Made by a program: the position numbers and the translations under genes. Source: Okapia johnstoni (lineage: Eukaryota; Chordata; Mammalia; Artiodactyla; Giraffidae). From it: a DNA stretch of 64,000 nt. Numbering within the stretch: the stretch's first letter is position 1; the number at the start of each line of letters is the position of its first letter. The stretch spans positions 15,723,001-15,787,000 of the forward strand of contig CM044311.1 in NCBI GenBank assembly GCA_024291935.2, in the 5' to 3' direction. The notes under the pieces are model-generated. The model was not told the origin of the DNA. It did no database searches and saw only the letters and a program-made list of their open reading frames with translations. Positions 10,570 to 21,812 of this stretch are shown here, piece by piece.

Positions 10570-10885
10570 GTGTATTTGGCTGTGCTGGGTCTTCGTTGCT
10601 GTGCAGGCCTTTCTCTAGTTGCGGTGAGTGGGGGCTACTCATTGGGTGTGAGGGCTTCTTGTTGCAGTGGCTTCTCTTCCTGCAGAGCATGCTCTCTAGG
10701 GTGCAAGGGCGTTAGTAGCTGCCGCACGCACACTCTGTACTTGCCCCTGTAGAGCACAGGCTCAGTAGTTGTAGCCATGGGCTTAGTTGCTCTGCGACAT
10801 GCGGGATCTTCCTGGCCCAGGGATCGAACCCATGTCTTCTGCATTGGCAGGCAGATTCTTTACTGGTGAGCCACCAGGAAAGTTT
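10570..10885 (-). mobile_element. CHR SINE, long form
   Basis: Antisense tRNA-related SINE with the extended middle (ctgggtcttcgttgctgtgc, then repeated tagttg and gggctta motifs) and a head ending in tactggtgagccaccagg. Confidence 0.85.
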
Positions 10886-12461
10886 CTTAAGGGACACTTG
10901 GATTGGATAGAAGGCAACTACCAGAAGCTAGTATCCAGTTGAACATCTATAAGCAAAAAGTCCTGTTTCTTTCCCAGTGGGAGGTGGGATGTATATTTCT
11001 TGGCTTGCTAAGGGTATAGAAAACATCCAGTTCATTAAAATAGCTTAGCTTTCATATTTCAAATACAGAATTCTCCTGCTTTCTTAGATAAGATACCAAT
11101 TAGATATAAATGCACTTATGTAGGGCCTGGCGCAAGCGGTTATCTGAACTAGCACTTCGAGTTTAAGTGCCCTTGACATTGTCAAGGCCTGAGGCTGAGT
11201 GAGGACACACCAGGTTTACCTGCCTGGGGGCATTACTGAGATCAGCTGGCTCATGCAGAGTCGTAAAACTTTTTATTACTTTTCTGTATATATTATGCCA
11301 TGGAACCGTGGGGGCCTTCTGGGACTTCTGCTGCTTGTAAAAAGGCCCAACATTTTTGTTGGCTGTAGTGCAGGGTGAGAATTGCTCATCATCCTTGTAA
11401 AGCAACTGGAGACCTCTTACGGGGTTCATTGGTTAACCCGAACTGGATGGCAGTTAATGAGCCAATGAGGGACATGTTTATGTTAAATTAAAACATGTGA
11501 AGAAGGTTCCGATGAGCATCAGAAGAGCTAGATGCAGTAGGGGCATGGAGGGTCAGAATACAAGAAAAGAACCAAGTGTTTTGTTCTTTAAGGTGTGCAG
11601 AACTCATTGTTGTTGATGGAAACAAAATTTACAGGGTTGAATGCCTTGCAGAGGTTGGAAACCCATAGACTCAACTGTATTGGCCAAAAAATTTCTCTAA
11701 AGAGAAGCTTGCTGGACCTACTGTGAGAATATTTATTACTTTCATAAATAATCGGTAGACGTATTTTTATATACAGTTTCACTGCAATTGAAAAAAATCC
11801 AGCTTCGTATTAGTATAGAAGGTATAGACAGATTGAAACCAAATGCCCAAAATTTGCTCCCAGAGACTATGGAATTGGCTTTAGAAAAAAGTGATCTTTA
11901 GGCTGATAGATAAAGCATGGTACTAGAGGTTTCTTCCTGGTATGTCCTACTGAATTCTTAAGATTCTTCCTTATTATCATTGAGCCAGTCTCATTAGCCA
12001 AAAGAATGACAGTCAGTATAATGCAGCAGTTATAAATTAGGCCTTGAGATCAGCAGACCAGGTGCCAAATCCATATTAATTTCAGTCTTCTTTGACATAG
12101 CAGAAATTAGTAGCATATAGTATAATGAAATAGCTTACTCATCTACCCAATAGACTTTATTTATTCTACTAAATAGAATTCAGTATTATGTAATATATTA
12201 AGGTAATTGTGCAGTTTCATTCAGCTCTTTTCGTTGTAAATACTAGAACATCATCTATTCCAATAATTTCAAAAGTTTTAATGTAAAGTTTCAAACAATA
12301 TGTATATTGTTTGGAAAAACAGTGTCTCATAAACTCAAGTACCAGGGTCATAGTAGAAGTGCTTTAGAAAATGGAACAGGAACTGGGAAATGACTTGGAG
12401 TCTGGCACAAGTCTGGGATCCTCAAAAACAGGGATCTGTTAATTTTGCCTTGGGTGCCCAA
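10886..12461. other. Unrecognised, apparently unique stretch
   Basis: About 1.6 kb without a repeat I can name. An 88-codon minus-strand frame (11163-11429) matches nothing I know and has no clear splice sites. I treat it as chance. Confidence 0.4.
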
Positions 12462-12474
12462 CTTTAATATGAAG

Positions 12475-12724
12475 TGTGTATGTGTATGTGTGTGTGTGTG
12501 TGTGTGCATGCTCAGTTGCTCAGTCATGTCTGACTCTTTGCGACCCCATGGACTGTAGTCTGCCAGTCTCCTCTGTCCATGGGATTCTCCAGGCAAGAAG
12601 ACTGGAGTAGGTTACCATTTCCTCCTCCAGGGGATCTTCCCATCCCAGGGATCCAACTCATACCTCCTGCATGTCTCCTGCATTGGCAGGTGATTTCTTT
12701 ACCACTGAGTTACATGGGAAGCCC
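12475..12724 (-). mobile_element. Bov-tA SINE with (TG)n tail
   Basis: Antisense Bov-tA whose 3' tail is a TG microsatellite (about 12475-12506). Perfect 13-bp TSD ctttaatatgaag at 12462-12474 and 12725-12737, so the microsatellite arrived with the SINE. Confidence 0.93.
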
Positions 12725-12737
12725 CTTTAATATGAAG

Positions 12738-13332
12738 ACATATGAAGTCCATATGAAGACCCTGTATACATCCAGTATCTTCTCTGGCTACCAAATGACC
12801 TGCTTTTTCTGTATTTCATTATTCAGATTCCTAGAACAGGTATTCTGGTCTGTTTGGGTAAGCATTTATTATGGCCAGGCCATATGGTAGCCCAATGACA
12901 AGGACGGGCCATAAGAAAGATCTTCGCCCCTAAACCAAACTTTAGTGGTAATTAAGGTACTATTCCTTTCACAGGTCAAATAGATGGATATCTTGCTTTT
13001 GCTGGGGTTGTAGGTACAACTGGCACTATGACTGATACGTCTAATGGTTCCTAGGAGATTGTTATGGTTGGATTTGATCTACATGCTCTCTTATTTTCTG
13101 GTTACATGTCTCTACCATCACTTGGGCACAAGTAGAAAGAAGGCAAAGACTATTTCAGAGCACAACTTCTGAATGTCCAGTCAATGAAACTCAGAGATTG
13201 TTTCTAGGTAAGACTCAACTTTTTAACCTATTCACTTCACAAATGTAAAATCTAGAGTATTTCCTAAAAGGAAGTGACGGAGCAGAATTAATATTGGGCA
13301 AAAGGGTCAAGTAGGCAAAGAGGTTTTGTTGT
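12738..13332. other. No recognised feature
   Basis: Single-copy-looking sequence without recognised genes or repeats. Confidence 0.45.
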
Positions 13333-13345
13333 CAGGGCCTTTCTT

Positions 13346-13448
13346 CCTTCCTCCCTCCCCTCCTTTCCCCCTCTGTCTGTCTGTCTCTCTCTTTCTTTCT
13401 TGGCAGGGAAGGTGCAGAGTCCTAACCACTGGACTGCCAGGGAGTTTC
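13346..13448 (-). mobile_element. Truncated CHR SINE with pyrimidine tract
   Basis: A CT-rich run (13341-13400) joins the CHR head remnant gcagagtcctaaccactgga. TSD cagggcc (13333-13339, 13449-13455) supports insertion as one unit, the pyrimidine tract being the expanded A-tail read backwards. Confidence 0.65.
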
Positions 13449-13544
13449 CAGGGCCATTCTTTCTTCTCTAACCCAGAGCCATTTTACACGCTGGTAAATT
13501 AAAGGCAGCTGTAGTTTGGTAAGAAGAGGGTGTGACTTAGAAGA

Positions 13545-13705
13545 TACCCGTAAATCACATCTTTGACCTGAATCCTTTGTCTTGGGTAAATAAACAAGCT
13601 TCTCTAAGCCTTAAACTCCTCATCATAAAGTGCAACTATCATACAAGGTTGTTTTTACTACTGTGTGAAAAAAATAGGTACATAGTAGATGATTATTTAA
13701 TAAAT
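13545..13705 (+). repeat. MIR SINE
   Basis: Sense MIR core and 3' end: cttctctaagccttaaactc, then gtgcaactatcatacaaggt, then acatagtagatgattattta. Confidence 0.65.
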
Positions 13706-13714
13706 AATTTAAAA

Positions 13715-13860
13715 AATCAGAGGTAGAAGGGGCACCTAAGAGCTCTTATTTTATAGATGTGGAAACTGCAGTCCAGTTTTCCATGCTTAAGTTTAACCAG
13801 ATACTTAATGTGCAATCAAAGTTAGAACCCAGAGCACCTGATTTCCCAGGCCCTCTAAGT
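13715..13860 (-). repeat. MIR-like fragment
   Basis: Antisense remnant with attttatagatgtggaaact and gttagaacccagagcacctg in the order seen in reversed MIR. It lies back to back with the preceding MIR. Confidence 0.5.
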
Positions 13861-13890
13861 TTCTCCAAAATTATCAAAACTTGCTCTTTA

Positions 13891-14163
13891 CCACTGGGTT
13901 TCTTTCTTTTTTTCCTGCTGTGCCATCTGGCATGTGGGATCTTAGTTCCCCAATCAGGGATCGAACCCACACCCCTGCATTGGAAGCATGGAGCCTTAAC
14001 CACTGACCCACCAGGGAGAAGGAAATGGCAACCCACTCCAGTACTCTTGTCTAGATAATCCCATGGACAGAGGAGCCTGGTGGGCTGCCTTCTATGGGGT
14101 CGCACAGAGTCGGACACGACTGAAGTGACTTAGCAGCAGCAGCAGCAGCACCAGGGAAGTCCC
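13891..14163 (-). mobile_element. CHR SINE interrupted by Bov-A2
   Basis: Antisense CHR (gtgggatcttagttccccaa to ccaccaggga, finishing after the insert as agtccc). TSD aaaacttRctcttta at 13876-13890 and 14164-14178. Confidence 0.9.
14018..14148 (+). mobile_element. Bov-A2 SINE monomer
   Basis: Single A-unit ending in (AGC)n, inserted into the CHR head with TSD caccaggga (14009-14017 and 14149-14157). Confidence 0.9.
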
Positions 14164-14317
14164 AAAACTTACTCTTTAGAAACTCTGTGTAGGTGTGCAA
14201 CATTGTAGTTTTCAATTTCTTTCATTGAATAAAGCATATTCTTATAATTAGAGTAGAAATTCCCAAAGTTTTTTTTTAAAGAAAGAAAATATCTGATTCT
14301 TATTTACTATGTAGAGT

Positions 14318-15151
14318 AACGGAATCAAGATTGCCAGGAAATATTAATAACCTCAGATATGCAGATGACACCACCCTTTTGGCAGAAAGGGAAGAGGAAC
14401 TAAAGAGGCTCTTGAAAGTGAAAGAGGAGAGTAAAAAAGCTGGCTTAAAACTCAACATTCAAAAAACTAAGATCATGGCGTCCAATCCCATCATTTCATA
14501 GCTAATAGATGGGGAAACAATGGAAACAGTGACAGATTATTTTCTTGGGCTCCAAAATCACTGCAGATGGTGACCGCAGGCATGAAATTAAAAGATGCTT
14601 GCTCTTGGAAGAAAAACTATGACAAACCTAGACAGCATATTAAAAAACAGAGACATTACTTGCCGACAAAGGCCCATCTAGTCAAAGATATGATTTTTCC
14701 AGTAGTCATGTATGGCTGTGAGAGTTGGACCATAAAGAGAGTTGAGCTCCAGAGAATTGATACTTTTGAACCGTGGTGTTGGAGAAGACTCTTGAGAGTC
14801 CCTTGGACTGCAAGGAGATCCAATTAGTCCATCCTAAAGGAAATCAGTCCTGGGTATTCATTGGAAGGACTGATGCTAAAGCTGAATCTCCAATACTTTG
14901 GCCACCTAATGCAAAGAACTGACTCCTTGGAAAAGACCCTGATGCTGGGAAAGGTTGAAGGCAGGAGAAGAAGAGGATGACAGAGGATGAGATGGTTGGA
15001 TGGCATCACCAACTCAATGGACATGAGTTTGAGCAATCTCTGGGAGCTAGTGATGGACAGGGAAGCCTGATGTCCTGCAGTCCATGGGGCGCTGCTGTCC
15101 ATGGGGTTGCAAAGAGTTGAACATGACTGAGCGACTCAACTGAGCTGAACT
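14318..15151 (+). mobile_element. BovB LINE, 5'-truncated
   Basis: RTE-clade LINE fragment from the reverse-transcriptase YADD box (near 14357) through the C-terminal region to the 3' tail. Frameshifts and stops break the frame; the longest remnant is 14567-14827. TSD taYgtagagt at 14308-14317 and 15152-15161. Not mobile. Confidence 0.92.
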
Positions 15152-15161
15152 TACGTAGAGT

Positions 15162-15629
15162 GAATCAAAATTAAATAAATTACTGTCTTGTATGGACATG
15201 TGTTCTATTAGTAATTCCAGTCTTAGAGAAGCAAAACTCCTTGGCTAAGCATTCCTGGGGCTCACTGGCCTCTGCAGTCACTCTGGCCACGTGATTTCCT
15301 CCTGTGGCTCTAAGACTGAGAGCTTAGCCAAGCCTGCTAACTGAAGGTGCTCCAGAGTGAACAAGCACAAAACCCAAGGTGATCTGGGCTCACCTGGATG
15401 AAGTGTGCCCCATGCTATGCTTCACTCTGTCTCGTGAGCAAAACGTGGCATGATGCAGTGGAAACTTCATATAATCCTTTATATTTTCAAGTACCAAGGA
15501 GTCCTTTTAAGAAATGTTAAGTGACTAGATTCCAGATTTTCTTAGAAGAATAGAATTGGTGTGTCTACATAATTGGTATTTTCTTTGCCCAAGAGAGCAA
15601 GATTTTTGAAGTATGTCTGTTTTTCTTCC
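15162..15629. other. No recognised feature
   Basis: Single-copy-looking. An 11-bp inverted pair, cttggctaagc / gcttagccaag, sits 71 bases apart (15240-15250, 15322-15332), probably by chance. Confidence 0.45.
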
Positions 15630-15865
15630 ACTTATAATTTCCTCCCAAACACCTATCGTCTGTCTTGTGCAAAGCTCCATGGGAGCTACAAAATGGTGTT
15701 AGATACTCTCTTTCCTAAAGGAGCCCATTTCCCTGTTGAGGTGAGAGTAGAAACTCTATGGGACTTGTCTGTCTTATTCGCTGTTGAGATTCAGTGCCTA
15801 GACAAGCATCTGGCGCAGAATAGACAATGCGGAAATGTTTGTGGAATGCATGAATGAATATACCT
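15630..15865 (+). repeat. L2 3' end relic
   Basis: Degenerate text ending in aaatgtttgtggaatgcatg and aatgaat, the hallmark of old L2/MIR3 3' ends, preceded by a cagtgcctagacaagcatct block. Confidence 0.55.
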
Positions 15866-15899
15866 ATATCAAATGTTAATGTTAATCAGAGTGAACACT

Positions 15900-16440
15900 T
15901 ATGTGGCTAACATTTACTTCCACTAGCTTTCTAAGTATTTCTTACAATTGCTGCTTCATATGATTTTCACAATTCTATAAGGTAGGAACTATTAATATAC
16001 TCATTTTGTTTTATCATTTTTTTTGGCTGCACTGTGTCTTCATTGCTACATGAAGGCTTTGTCTAGTTATGGCGAGTGGGGGCTACTCTCTGGAGGTGAT
16101 GCGAGGGCTTCTCATTCTGGTGACTTCTCTTGCTGTGGAGCATGGGCTCTAGGGAGCACGGGCTCAGTATTTGTGGTGCATGGGTTTAGCTGCCTCTCGG
16201 CAAGTGGAATCTTTCTGGACCAGGGATCAAACCCATGAACCCTCCATTGGCAGGTGGATTTTTAACCACTAAGCCACGAAGGAAGTCCAATATACCCATT
16301 TTTAAGATGGAGAAACTGAGTCTCGGAGAGATTAACTGTCTCAAAGTTGCCCACTAGTGACCCTGAGATTTATACCAAAATCATCCACCTCCGAAGTCTG
16401 TGTTCTCAGCCATCATGCTCTGTTGCCCCTACATGTTATG
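15900..16440 (-). repeat. MIR SINE split by CHR
   Basis: Antisense MIR in two pieces: 15900-16007, with a tctataaggtaggaactatt core, and 16289-16440, with agatggagaaactgagtctc and gattaactgtctcaaagttg. The gap is exactly the CHR insertion. Confidence 0.75.
16008..16288 (-). mobile_element. CHR SINE, long form
   Basis: Antisense long CHR running from the ggctgcactgtgtcttcatt tail to the taagccacgaaggaagtcc head. TSD aatatacYcatttt at 15994-16007 and 16289-16302. Confidence 0.9.
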
Positions 16441-16512
16441 CTTCCTTGGGGCTAAAGACTCTCCTTCTTTGATTTTTAGAACCAAAATCAAAGAGTGTTG
16501 TGAGGAGGGGAG

Positions 16513-16745
16513 AGCGATAAATCAGGAGCTAGAGATTAATACGCACACACTACGATATATAAGATAGATAACCAACAAGGATCTACTGTATGGCACAGGA
16601 AACTCTATTCAGTATTCCGTGATAACCTATATGAGAAAAGAATCTGAAAATTAATGAATATATATGTATAACTGAATCACTTTGCTGTACATCTGAAATG
16701 AACACAACATTGTAAATCAACTATACTCCAATAAAATTTGAAAAA
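16513..16745 (+). mobile_element. L1 3' end
   Basis: Sense L1 3' UTR end: aaccaacaaggatctactgt, then gtaaatcaactatactccaa with terminal AATAAAA. Strongly 5'-truncated. Confidence 0.8.
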
Positions 16746-17820
16746 ACAAAGGGTATTTATAATGGAATCCTCTTTGCGGTATTAACAACAAGCAAGTTGA
16801 AAAGTTTTGTAGAATATGAAACAGACGTGGGACCAAAGCTTAAGGGATAAAAGGATTAAACAGACCAGAAGTAGAGTTCATCTCTTTTGATTTGTGGGCG
16901 ATGACCTTGAAAATTCTCATTGTAATATGATTATGTCATAGTCTTATAAAATATTATGATATTATTTTAAAATTTTAAACAATTTCATCATCTTAACTAC
17001 TTTGCATGGGTGAGAATCCAGTCTTGTTCATCTTCCTATACATCCTTAGTGTTCGGATGGGTCCCTTCCCACTGATTTGAAAGGAACTGAATTATCACCA
17101 GATGGTAAGTTTGGTGGACTGGGAAAGTCTAACTACACTAAAATATCCTTGCCAAATCTGATTTCTGATAAGCTTACCTCTTTCATACTTTTATCCAACT
17201 CTTCCTTTTTTTGAAAAAGAATCTTCAGGAAAAAAAGACCAAACACCATATTTATATGAAATCATTTTTGATGTCTTCAGAGATTTCTCTAGGTTCTGGA
17301 CCAAGCCTGACTGTTGTTCTCTTCTACCTACATTCTTCCTACACTTGAGGGATTTCAAAAAATGTGCTTAATAATTGGAGCTTGTTTTAATTTTCTCTAA
17401 CTTATTTATTTTCTCTTGAGGTTAAGAATATTTTGTAAATTTGCAAATACCAAAAGTATTTTGCACACACGAAATAGATTTAAGAAAACAATCAGATCAG
17501 ATTCAGAATATCTCCCAAAGGAAAGGAAGTCCGCAAAATAGTCAAATGATTAACTGAAAAACAAAGCAAGGCAACTAAAATATCTCCCTGAACTAGTTCC
17601 TAAGGTATGCTTTTTTTTTTCCATTATGAAACACAGCCTAGTCTGCACTGCTTGCTTTTTGGAGTGAAATTTCGATGGGAAAATTAATTACAGATTCCAC
17701 TGTGTATTTCACACTGACATTGACATTCTTTTTCTTGCCAAACATTTTGCTACGAGCTTAGGCATTTATCCTCAATATGTTTTCCAGCCTCTTCAGGTGT
17801 TCATTTTTATTGTCCCCAAT
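16746..17820. other. Unrecognised, apparently unique stretch
   Basis: AT-rich sequence with no gene, RNA or repeat I can name; one T-run near 17610. Confidence 0.45.
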
Positions 17821-17935
17821 AAGTGCTTAGTCACTCGGTCGTGTCTGACTTTTGCGACCCCGTGGACTATAGCCTGCCAGGCTCCTCTGTCCATGGGATT
17901 TTCCAGGCAAGAATACTGGAGTGGGTTGCCATTAA
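17821..17935 (-). mobile_element. Bov-tA / Bov-A SINE, tail half
   Basis: Antisense BovB-derived unit (gcttagtcactcggtcgtgt to actggagtgggttgccatt) without the tRNA-like head. Confidence 0.82.
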
Positions 17936-18283
17936 ATTTTCGAGTTGCATTTCCTGAGAAGTAGAACAGGTCACCATAGCTATGTAGAGGTTGATAATAA
18001 AAGCAAATTTTCTTTTGTTCATCCATCATGAATAAAATAAACTCCTGGTTTGAATTTTACTCCATTGAGGAGAGTCTCCTTAGTCTGAAGATCCGATGTT
18101 AATAAGCAAATCAGTTTCGGAAATGCTTGGAATCTAAAGAGTGGCAAACTAGGTATAATCTAGTTGACGGGCTGATAAAATGATTGAAATTGCTAAACTG
18201 ACAAAATGAGCCAAGTTGATAAATTGACAAACATTTCCTGAGCACTGACTATCTGCAAAGCCAACTTCAAATTCAGAATTGCT
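17936..18283. other. No recognised feature
   Basis: AT-rich, apparently unique sequence. Confidence 0.45.
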
Positions 18284-18296
18284 ATTCATTAAACAG

Positions 18297-18511
18297 GGCT
18301 TCCCTGGTGGCTCAGTGGTAAAAAATCCGCCGGTCAATGCAGGAGACTCGGGTTCGATCTCTGGTTGGGGAAGATCCCCTGAAGGAGGAAATGGCAACCC
18401 AATCCAGTATTATTGCCTGGGAAAGCCCATGGACAGAGGCGCTTGGAGGGCGATAGTCCATGGAGTCAAAAGAGCCGGACACGACCTAGCAACTAAACCA
18501 GCAACAACAAC
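18297..18511 (+). mobile_element. Bov-tA SINE
   Basis: Full-length sense copy with head cttccctggtggctcagtgg and B box ggttcgatctc. Perfect 13-bp TSD attcattaaacag at 18284-18296 and 18512-18524. Confidence 0.95.
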
Positions 18512-18524
18512 ATTCATTAAACAG

Positions 18525-18894
18525 AGATGAGGATGTAGGGGTTTGATGTACAGACCTACTTAATTATGTGCATCCTGACTCCCTGCCAGCAAGTCTCGAG
18601 CAAGGATGAGCTCTTCTCAGCTTATTGTTCTAACTTACTCCAACTGGATAAGAATTTGACATCCATACCCAAATCAATCAGTCTTTATAACTCACACTTT
18701 CTGGTGCACCCTGCTCCATAGTGGTGCCACCCTATAATATTACTTTTGGCTTACTTCAGAGTTCACACAAAATTTTCTTTGGATCTCATCTTACAAAGAA
18801 ATACTCCTCATGTCTGCAAGAGCTGATTATTTGCATAAGTCAGACAAAAAAATTATTGATAGGCTTATTGTGTGTTTGTTCATTCTGTCAGAGG
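18525..18894. other. No recognised feature
   Basis: Single-copy-looking sequence; nothing recognised. Confidence 0.45.
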
Positions 18895-18901
18895 TTCAGG
18901 A

Positions 18902-19112
18902 AGCTAGGGCTTCCCTGGTGGCTCAGCTGGTAAAAAATCTGTTTGAAAGGCAGGAGACCCAGTTTCGATCCCTGGATCAGGAAGATCCCCTGGACAAGGG
19001 AACTGCTACCCACTCCAGTATTCTTGCCTAGAAAATTCCACAAACAGAGGAGCCTGGTGGACTACAGTCCATGGAGTCACAAAGAGTCAGACATGACTGA
19101 AAGACTAACACC
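18902..19112 (+). mobile_element. Bov-tA SINE
   Basis: Full-length sense copy with short TSD ttcagga (18895-18901 and 19113-19119). Confidence 0.92.
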
Positions 19113-19210
19113 TTCAGGAGACTATAAAGAGACATGAGTAATGGGAGCAAAAACAGGAGTAAAAATAGCAATAAACATTAGTAAGAATGGTAAAAGTCTT
19201 AGTTAATGTT

Positions 19211-20655
19211 GCAGTTCAGTTCAGCCGCTCAGTTGTGTCCGACTCTTTGCGACCCCATGAACCACAGCACGCCAGGCCTCCCTGTCCATCACTAACTCCC
19301 TGAGTCCACCCAAGCCCATGTCCATCGAGTCGGTGATGCCATCCAGCCATATCATCCTCTGTCATCCCCTTCTCCTCCTGCCCTCAATCTTTCCCAGCAT
19401 CAGGGTCTTTTCCAATGAGTCAGCTCTTCACATCAGGTGGCCAAAGTATTGGAGTTTCAGCTTCAACATCAGTCCTTCCAATGAACACCCAGGACTGATC
19501 TCTTTAGGATGGGCTGGTTGGATCTCCTTGCAGTCCAAGGGACTCTCAAGAGTCTTCTCCAACACCACAGTTCAAAATTATCAATTCTTCAGCACTCAGC
19601 TTTCTTTATAGCCCAACTCTCATATCCATACATGACCACTGGAAAAACCATAGCCTTGACTAGATGGACCTTTGTTGGCAAAGTAATGTTTCTTCTTTTC
19701 AAGATGCTGTCTAGGTTGGTCATAACTTTCCTTCCAAGGAGTAAGTGTCTTTTAATTTCATGGCAGCAATCACCATCTGCAGTGATTTTGGAGCCCAGAA
19801 AAATAAAGTCAGCCACTGTTTCCACTGTTTCCCCATCTATTTCCCATGAAGTGATGGGACTGGATGCCATGATCTTAGTTTTCTGAATGTTGAGCTAGAA
19901 GCCAACTTTTTCACTCTCCACTTTCACTTTCATCAAGAGGCTCTTTAGTCCTTCTTTACTTTCTGCCATAAGGGTGGTATCATCTGCATATCAGAGGTTG
20001 CTGATATTTCTCCTGGCAATCTTGATTCCAGCTTGTGCTTCCTCCAGCCCAGCGTTTCTCATGATGTACTCTGCATATAAGTTAAATAAACAGGGAGACA
20101 ATATACAGCCTTGACATACTCTTTTTCCTATTTGGAACCAGTCTGTTGTTCCATGCCCAGTTCTAACTGTTGCTTCCTGACCTGCAGAGAGGTTTCTCAA
20201 GAGGCAGGTCAGGTGGTCTGGTATTCCCATCTCTTTCAGAATTTTCCACAGTTTATTGTGATCCACACAGTCAAAGGCTTTGGCATAGTCAATGAAGCAG
20301 AAATAGATGTTTTTCTGGAACTCTCTTGCTTTCTCGATGGTCCATCGGATGTTGGCAGTTTGATCTCTGGTTCCTCTGCCTTTTCTAAAACCAGCTTGAA
20401 CATCTGGAAGTTCACGGTTCACGTATTGTTGAAGCCTGGCTTGGAGAATTTTGAGCATTACTTTACTAGCATGTGAGATGAGTGCAATTGTGCAGTAGTT
20501 TGAGCATTCTTTGGCATTGCCTTTCTTTGGGATTGGAATGAAAACTGACCTTTTCCAGTCCTGTGGCCACTGCTGAGTTTTCCAAATTTGCTGGCATATT
20601 GAGTGTAGCACTTTCACAGCATCATCTTTCAGGATATGAAATAGCTCACCTTTAG
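19211..20655 (-). mobile_element. BovB LINE with most of the reverse transcriptase
   Basis: Antisense BovB, 5'-truncated, from the (ttcag)n end through the RT domain. The minus-strand frame 20680-19991 is open for 229 codons and shows RT motifs: the AGFRKGRGT block, FIDYAKAFD (RT motif A) and CQGCILSPCLFNLY (motif B). It stops at TGA (19991-19993) immediately before the catalytic YADD codons (19979-19990). A second open stretch (19870-19589) covers the downstream region. Normally the full RTE protein has an N-terminal endonuclease plus RT; the endonuclease part is absent here. Inactive. Confidence 0.95.
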
Positions 20656-20679
20656 TACTATGAAACACTATATTGTACA

Positions 20680-20795
20680 TGCATGCTTAGTCTTTTCAGT
20701 CATGTCCGACTCTCTGTGACCCCACTCTGCCAGGCACCTCTGTCCATGGGATTCTAAAGGCAAGAATACTGGAGTGAGTTGCCATTTCCTTCTAC
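20680..20795 (-). mobile_element. Bov-tA SINE, truncated
   Basis: Antisense tail half with a small internal deletion (ctgtgaccccactctgccag). It sits between the BovB 5' end and a short L1 3' tail. Confidence 0.8.
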
Positions 20796-21136
20796 TATAC
20801 TTGTAACATATAACATTGTACATCAACCATATGTGAATAAAATAAAAAATCAAATTAAAAAATGAAATTGCCACAAATATCACAAAATCCAGACTAATAT
20901 ATATATATTTACTGGGAAGTGGATTTTTATTTAAATTATTTAAATTTTATTAGAACTCACCATCTGGGTGTGTTTATAAGAGTGGAAATTTGTGACTATA
21001 ATTTCAATTTCTCACTTTCTATTGGATAGATTGAGTTTTCTCCTCTGTGCTTAAAACGATCCATCCTCTTTTCATTCTTATAGTGGTTGGTCCTTGCTTA
21101 AGCTTATTGTTATGTGTATTTATTTTTCCTTTTATG
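20796..21136. other. Short L1 tail, then unrecognised sequence
   Basis: Bases 20799-20850 (taacattgtacatcaaccat, then gaataaaataaaaa) look like an L1 3' terminus. The remainder is AT-rich and unrecognised. Confidence 0.45.
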
Positions 21137-21232
21137 AACACACCATGTGACTTGCAGGATATTCCTCATCAGGCCATGAGGCCATGGCAGTTAAAGTCTG
21201 GAATGCTAACCACTGGGCCACCAGGGAACTCC
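21137..21232 (-). mobile_element. CHR SINE, truncated
   Basis: Antisense CHR remnant ending in aaccactgggccaccaggga with internal deletions. Confidence 0.7.
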
Positions 21233-21428
21233 TTGTCGTATTTATTACTTTTCTATTGAGCCCTAAAACTTTTCAATGTCCATATTTCCTCTGAATCAGA
21301 CAAGTAATGCCCTCAGGTCACCTTGCTCTCTTCCCGTATTACTACCCCAAATCTTATGCTGATATTTTCTAGAATAATTCTGGGTTAGTAAGGGCATATA
21401 CTATCTTCTTCTTTGCTTTAATCCTAGA

Positions 21429-21791
21429 TGTTTTTTTTTTTTCTTTTTGACTACACTGCACCACTTGTGGGATCTAGTTCCTTGCATGCACGCATGATCT
21501 GTCACTTAAATAGTGTCTGACTCTTTGTGACCCCATGGACTGTAGCCTGCCAGGCTCCTCTGTCCATGAGATTTTCCTGACAAGAAATATGGAATGGGTT
21601 GTCGTATGCCCTCCTCAAGGGGATCTTCCTGACACACAGATTTAACCCGTGTCTCCTATGTCTCCTGCATCACAGGCAGATTCTTTATTGCTGATCCACC
21701 AGTGAAGCCCTGCTTAGTTCCTTGACCAGGGATCAAACCTGGGCCCTGGCAGTGAAGAGTCCTAACCACTGGACCACCAGGGAATTCCTGG
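21429..21791 (-). mobile_element. CHR SINE interrupted by Bov-tA
   Basis: Antisense CHR: the T-rich tail and gtgggatctagttccttg part lie left of the insert, and the gaccagggatcaaacctggg to ccaccagggaattcc head lies right. Short TSD tcctaga (21422-21428, 21792-21798). Confidence 0.87.
21485..21714 (-). mobile_element. Bov-tA SINE nested in CHR
   Basis: Antisense copy flanked by TSD tagttccttg (21475-21484 and 21715-21724), which is part of the CHR sequence. Confidence 0.9.
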
Positions 21792-21812
21792 TCCTAGACT
21801 TTTTAATGTGAA

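Noticed and set aside
10800..10870. tRNA-like sequences inside CHR and Bov-tA heads as tRNA genes
   Set aside because: They are tRNA-derived SINE heads without cloverleaf-competent arms; only 37594-37683 has the full tRNA layout with intron.
11163..11429. 88-codon minus-strand frame
   Set aside because: No family resemblance, no clear splice sites or polyadenylation signal; length is compatible with chance.
20111..20476. 121-codon plus-strand frame across 20111-20476
   Set aside because: It is the opposite-strand shadow of the BovB reverse-transcriptase remnant.
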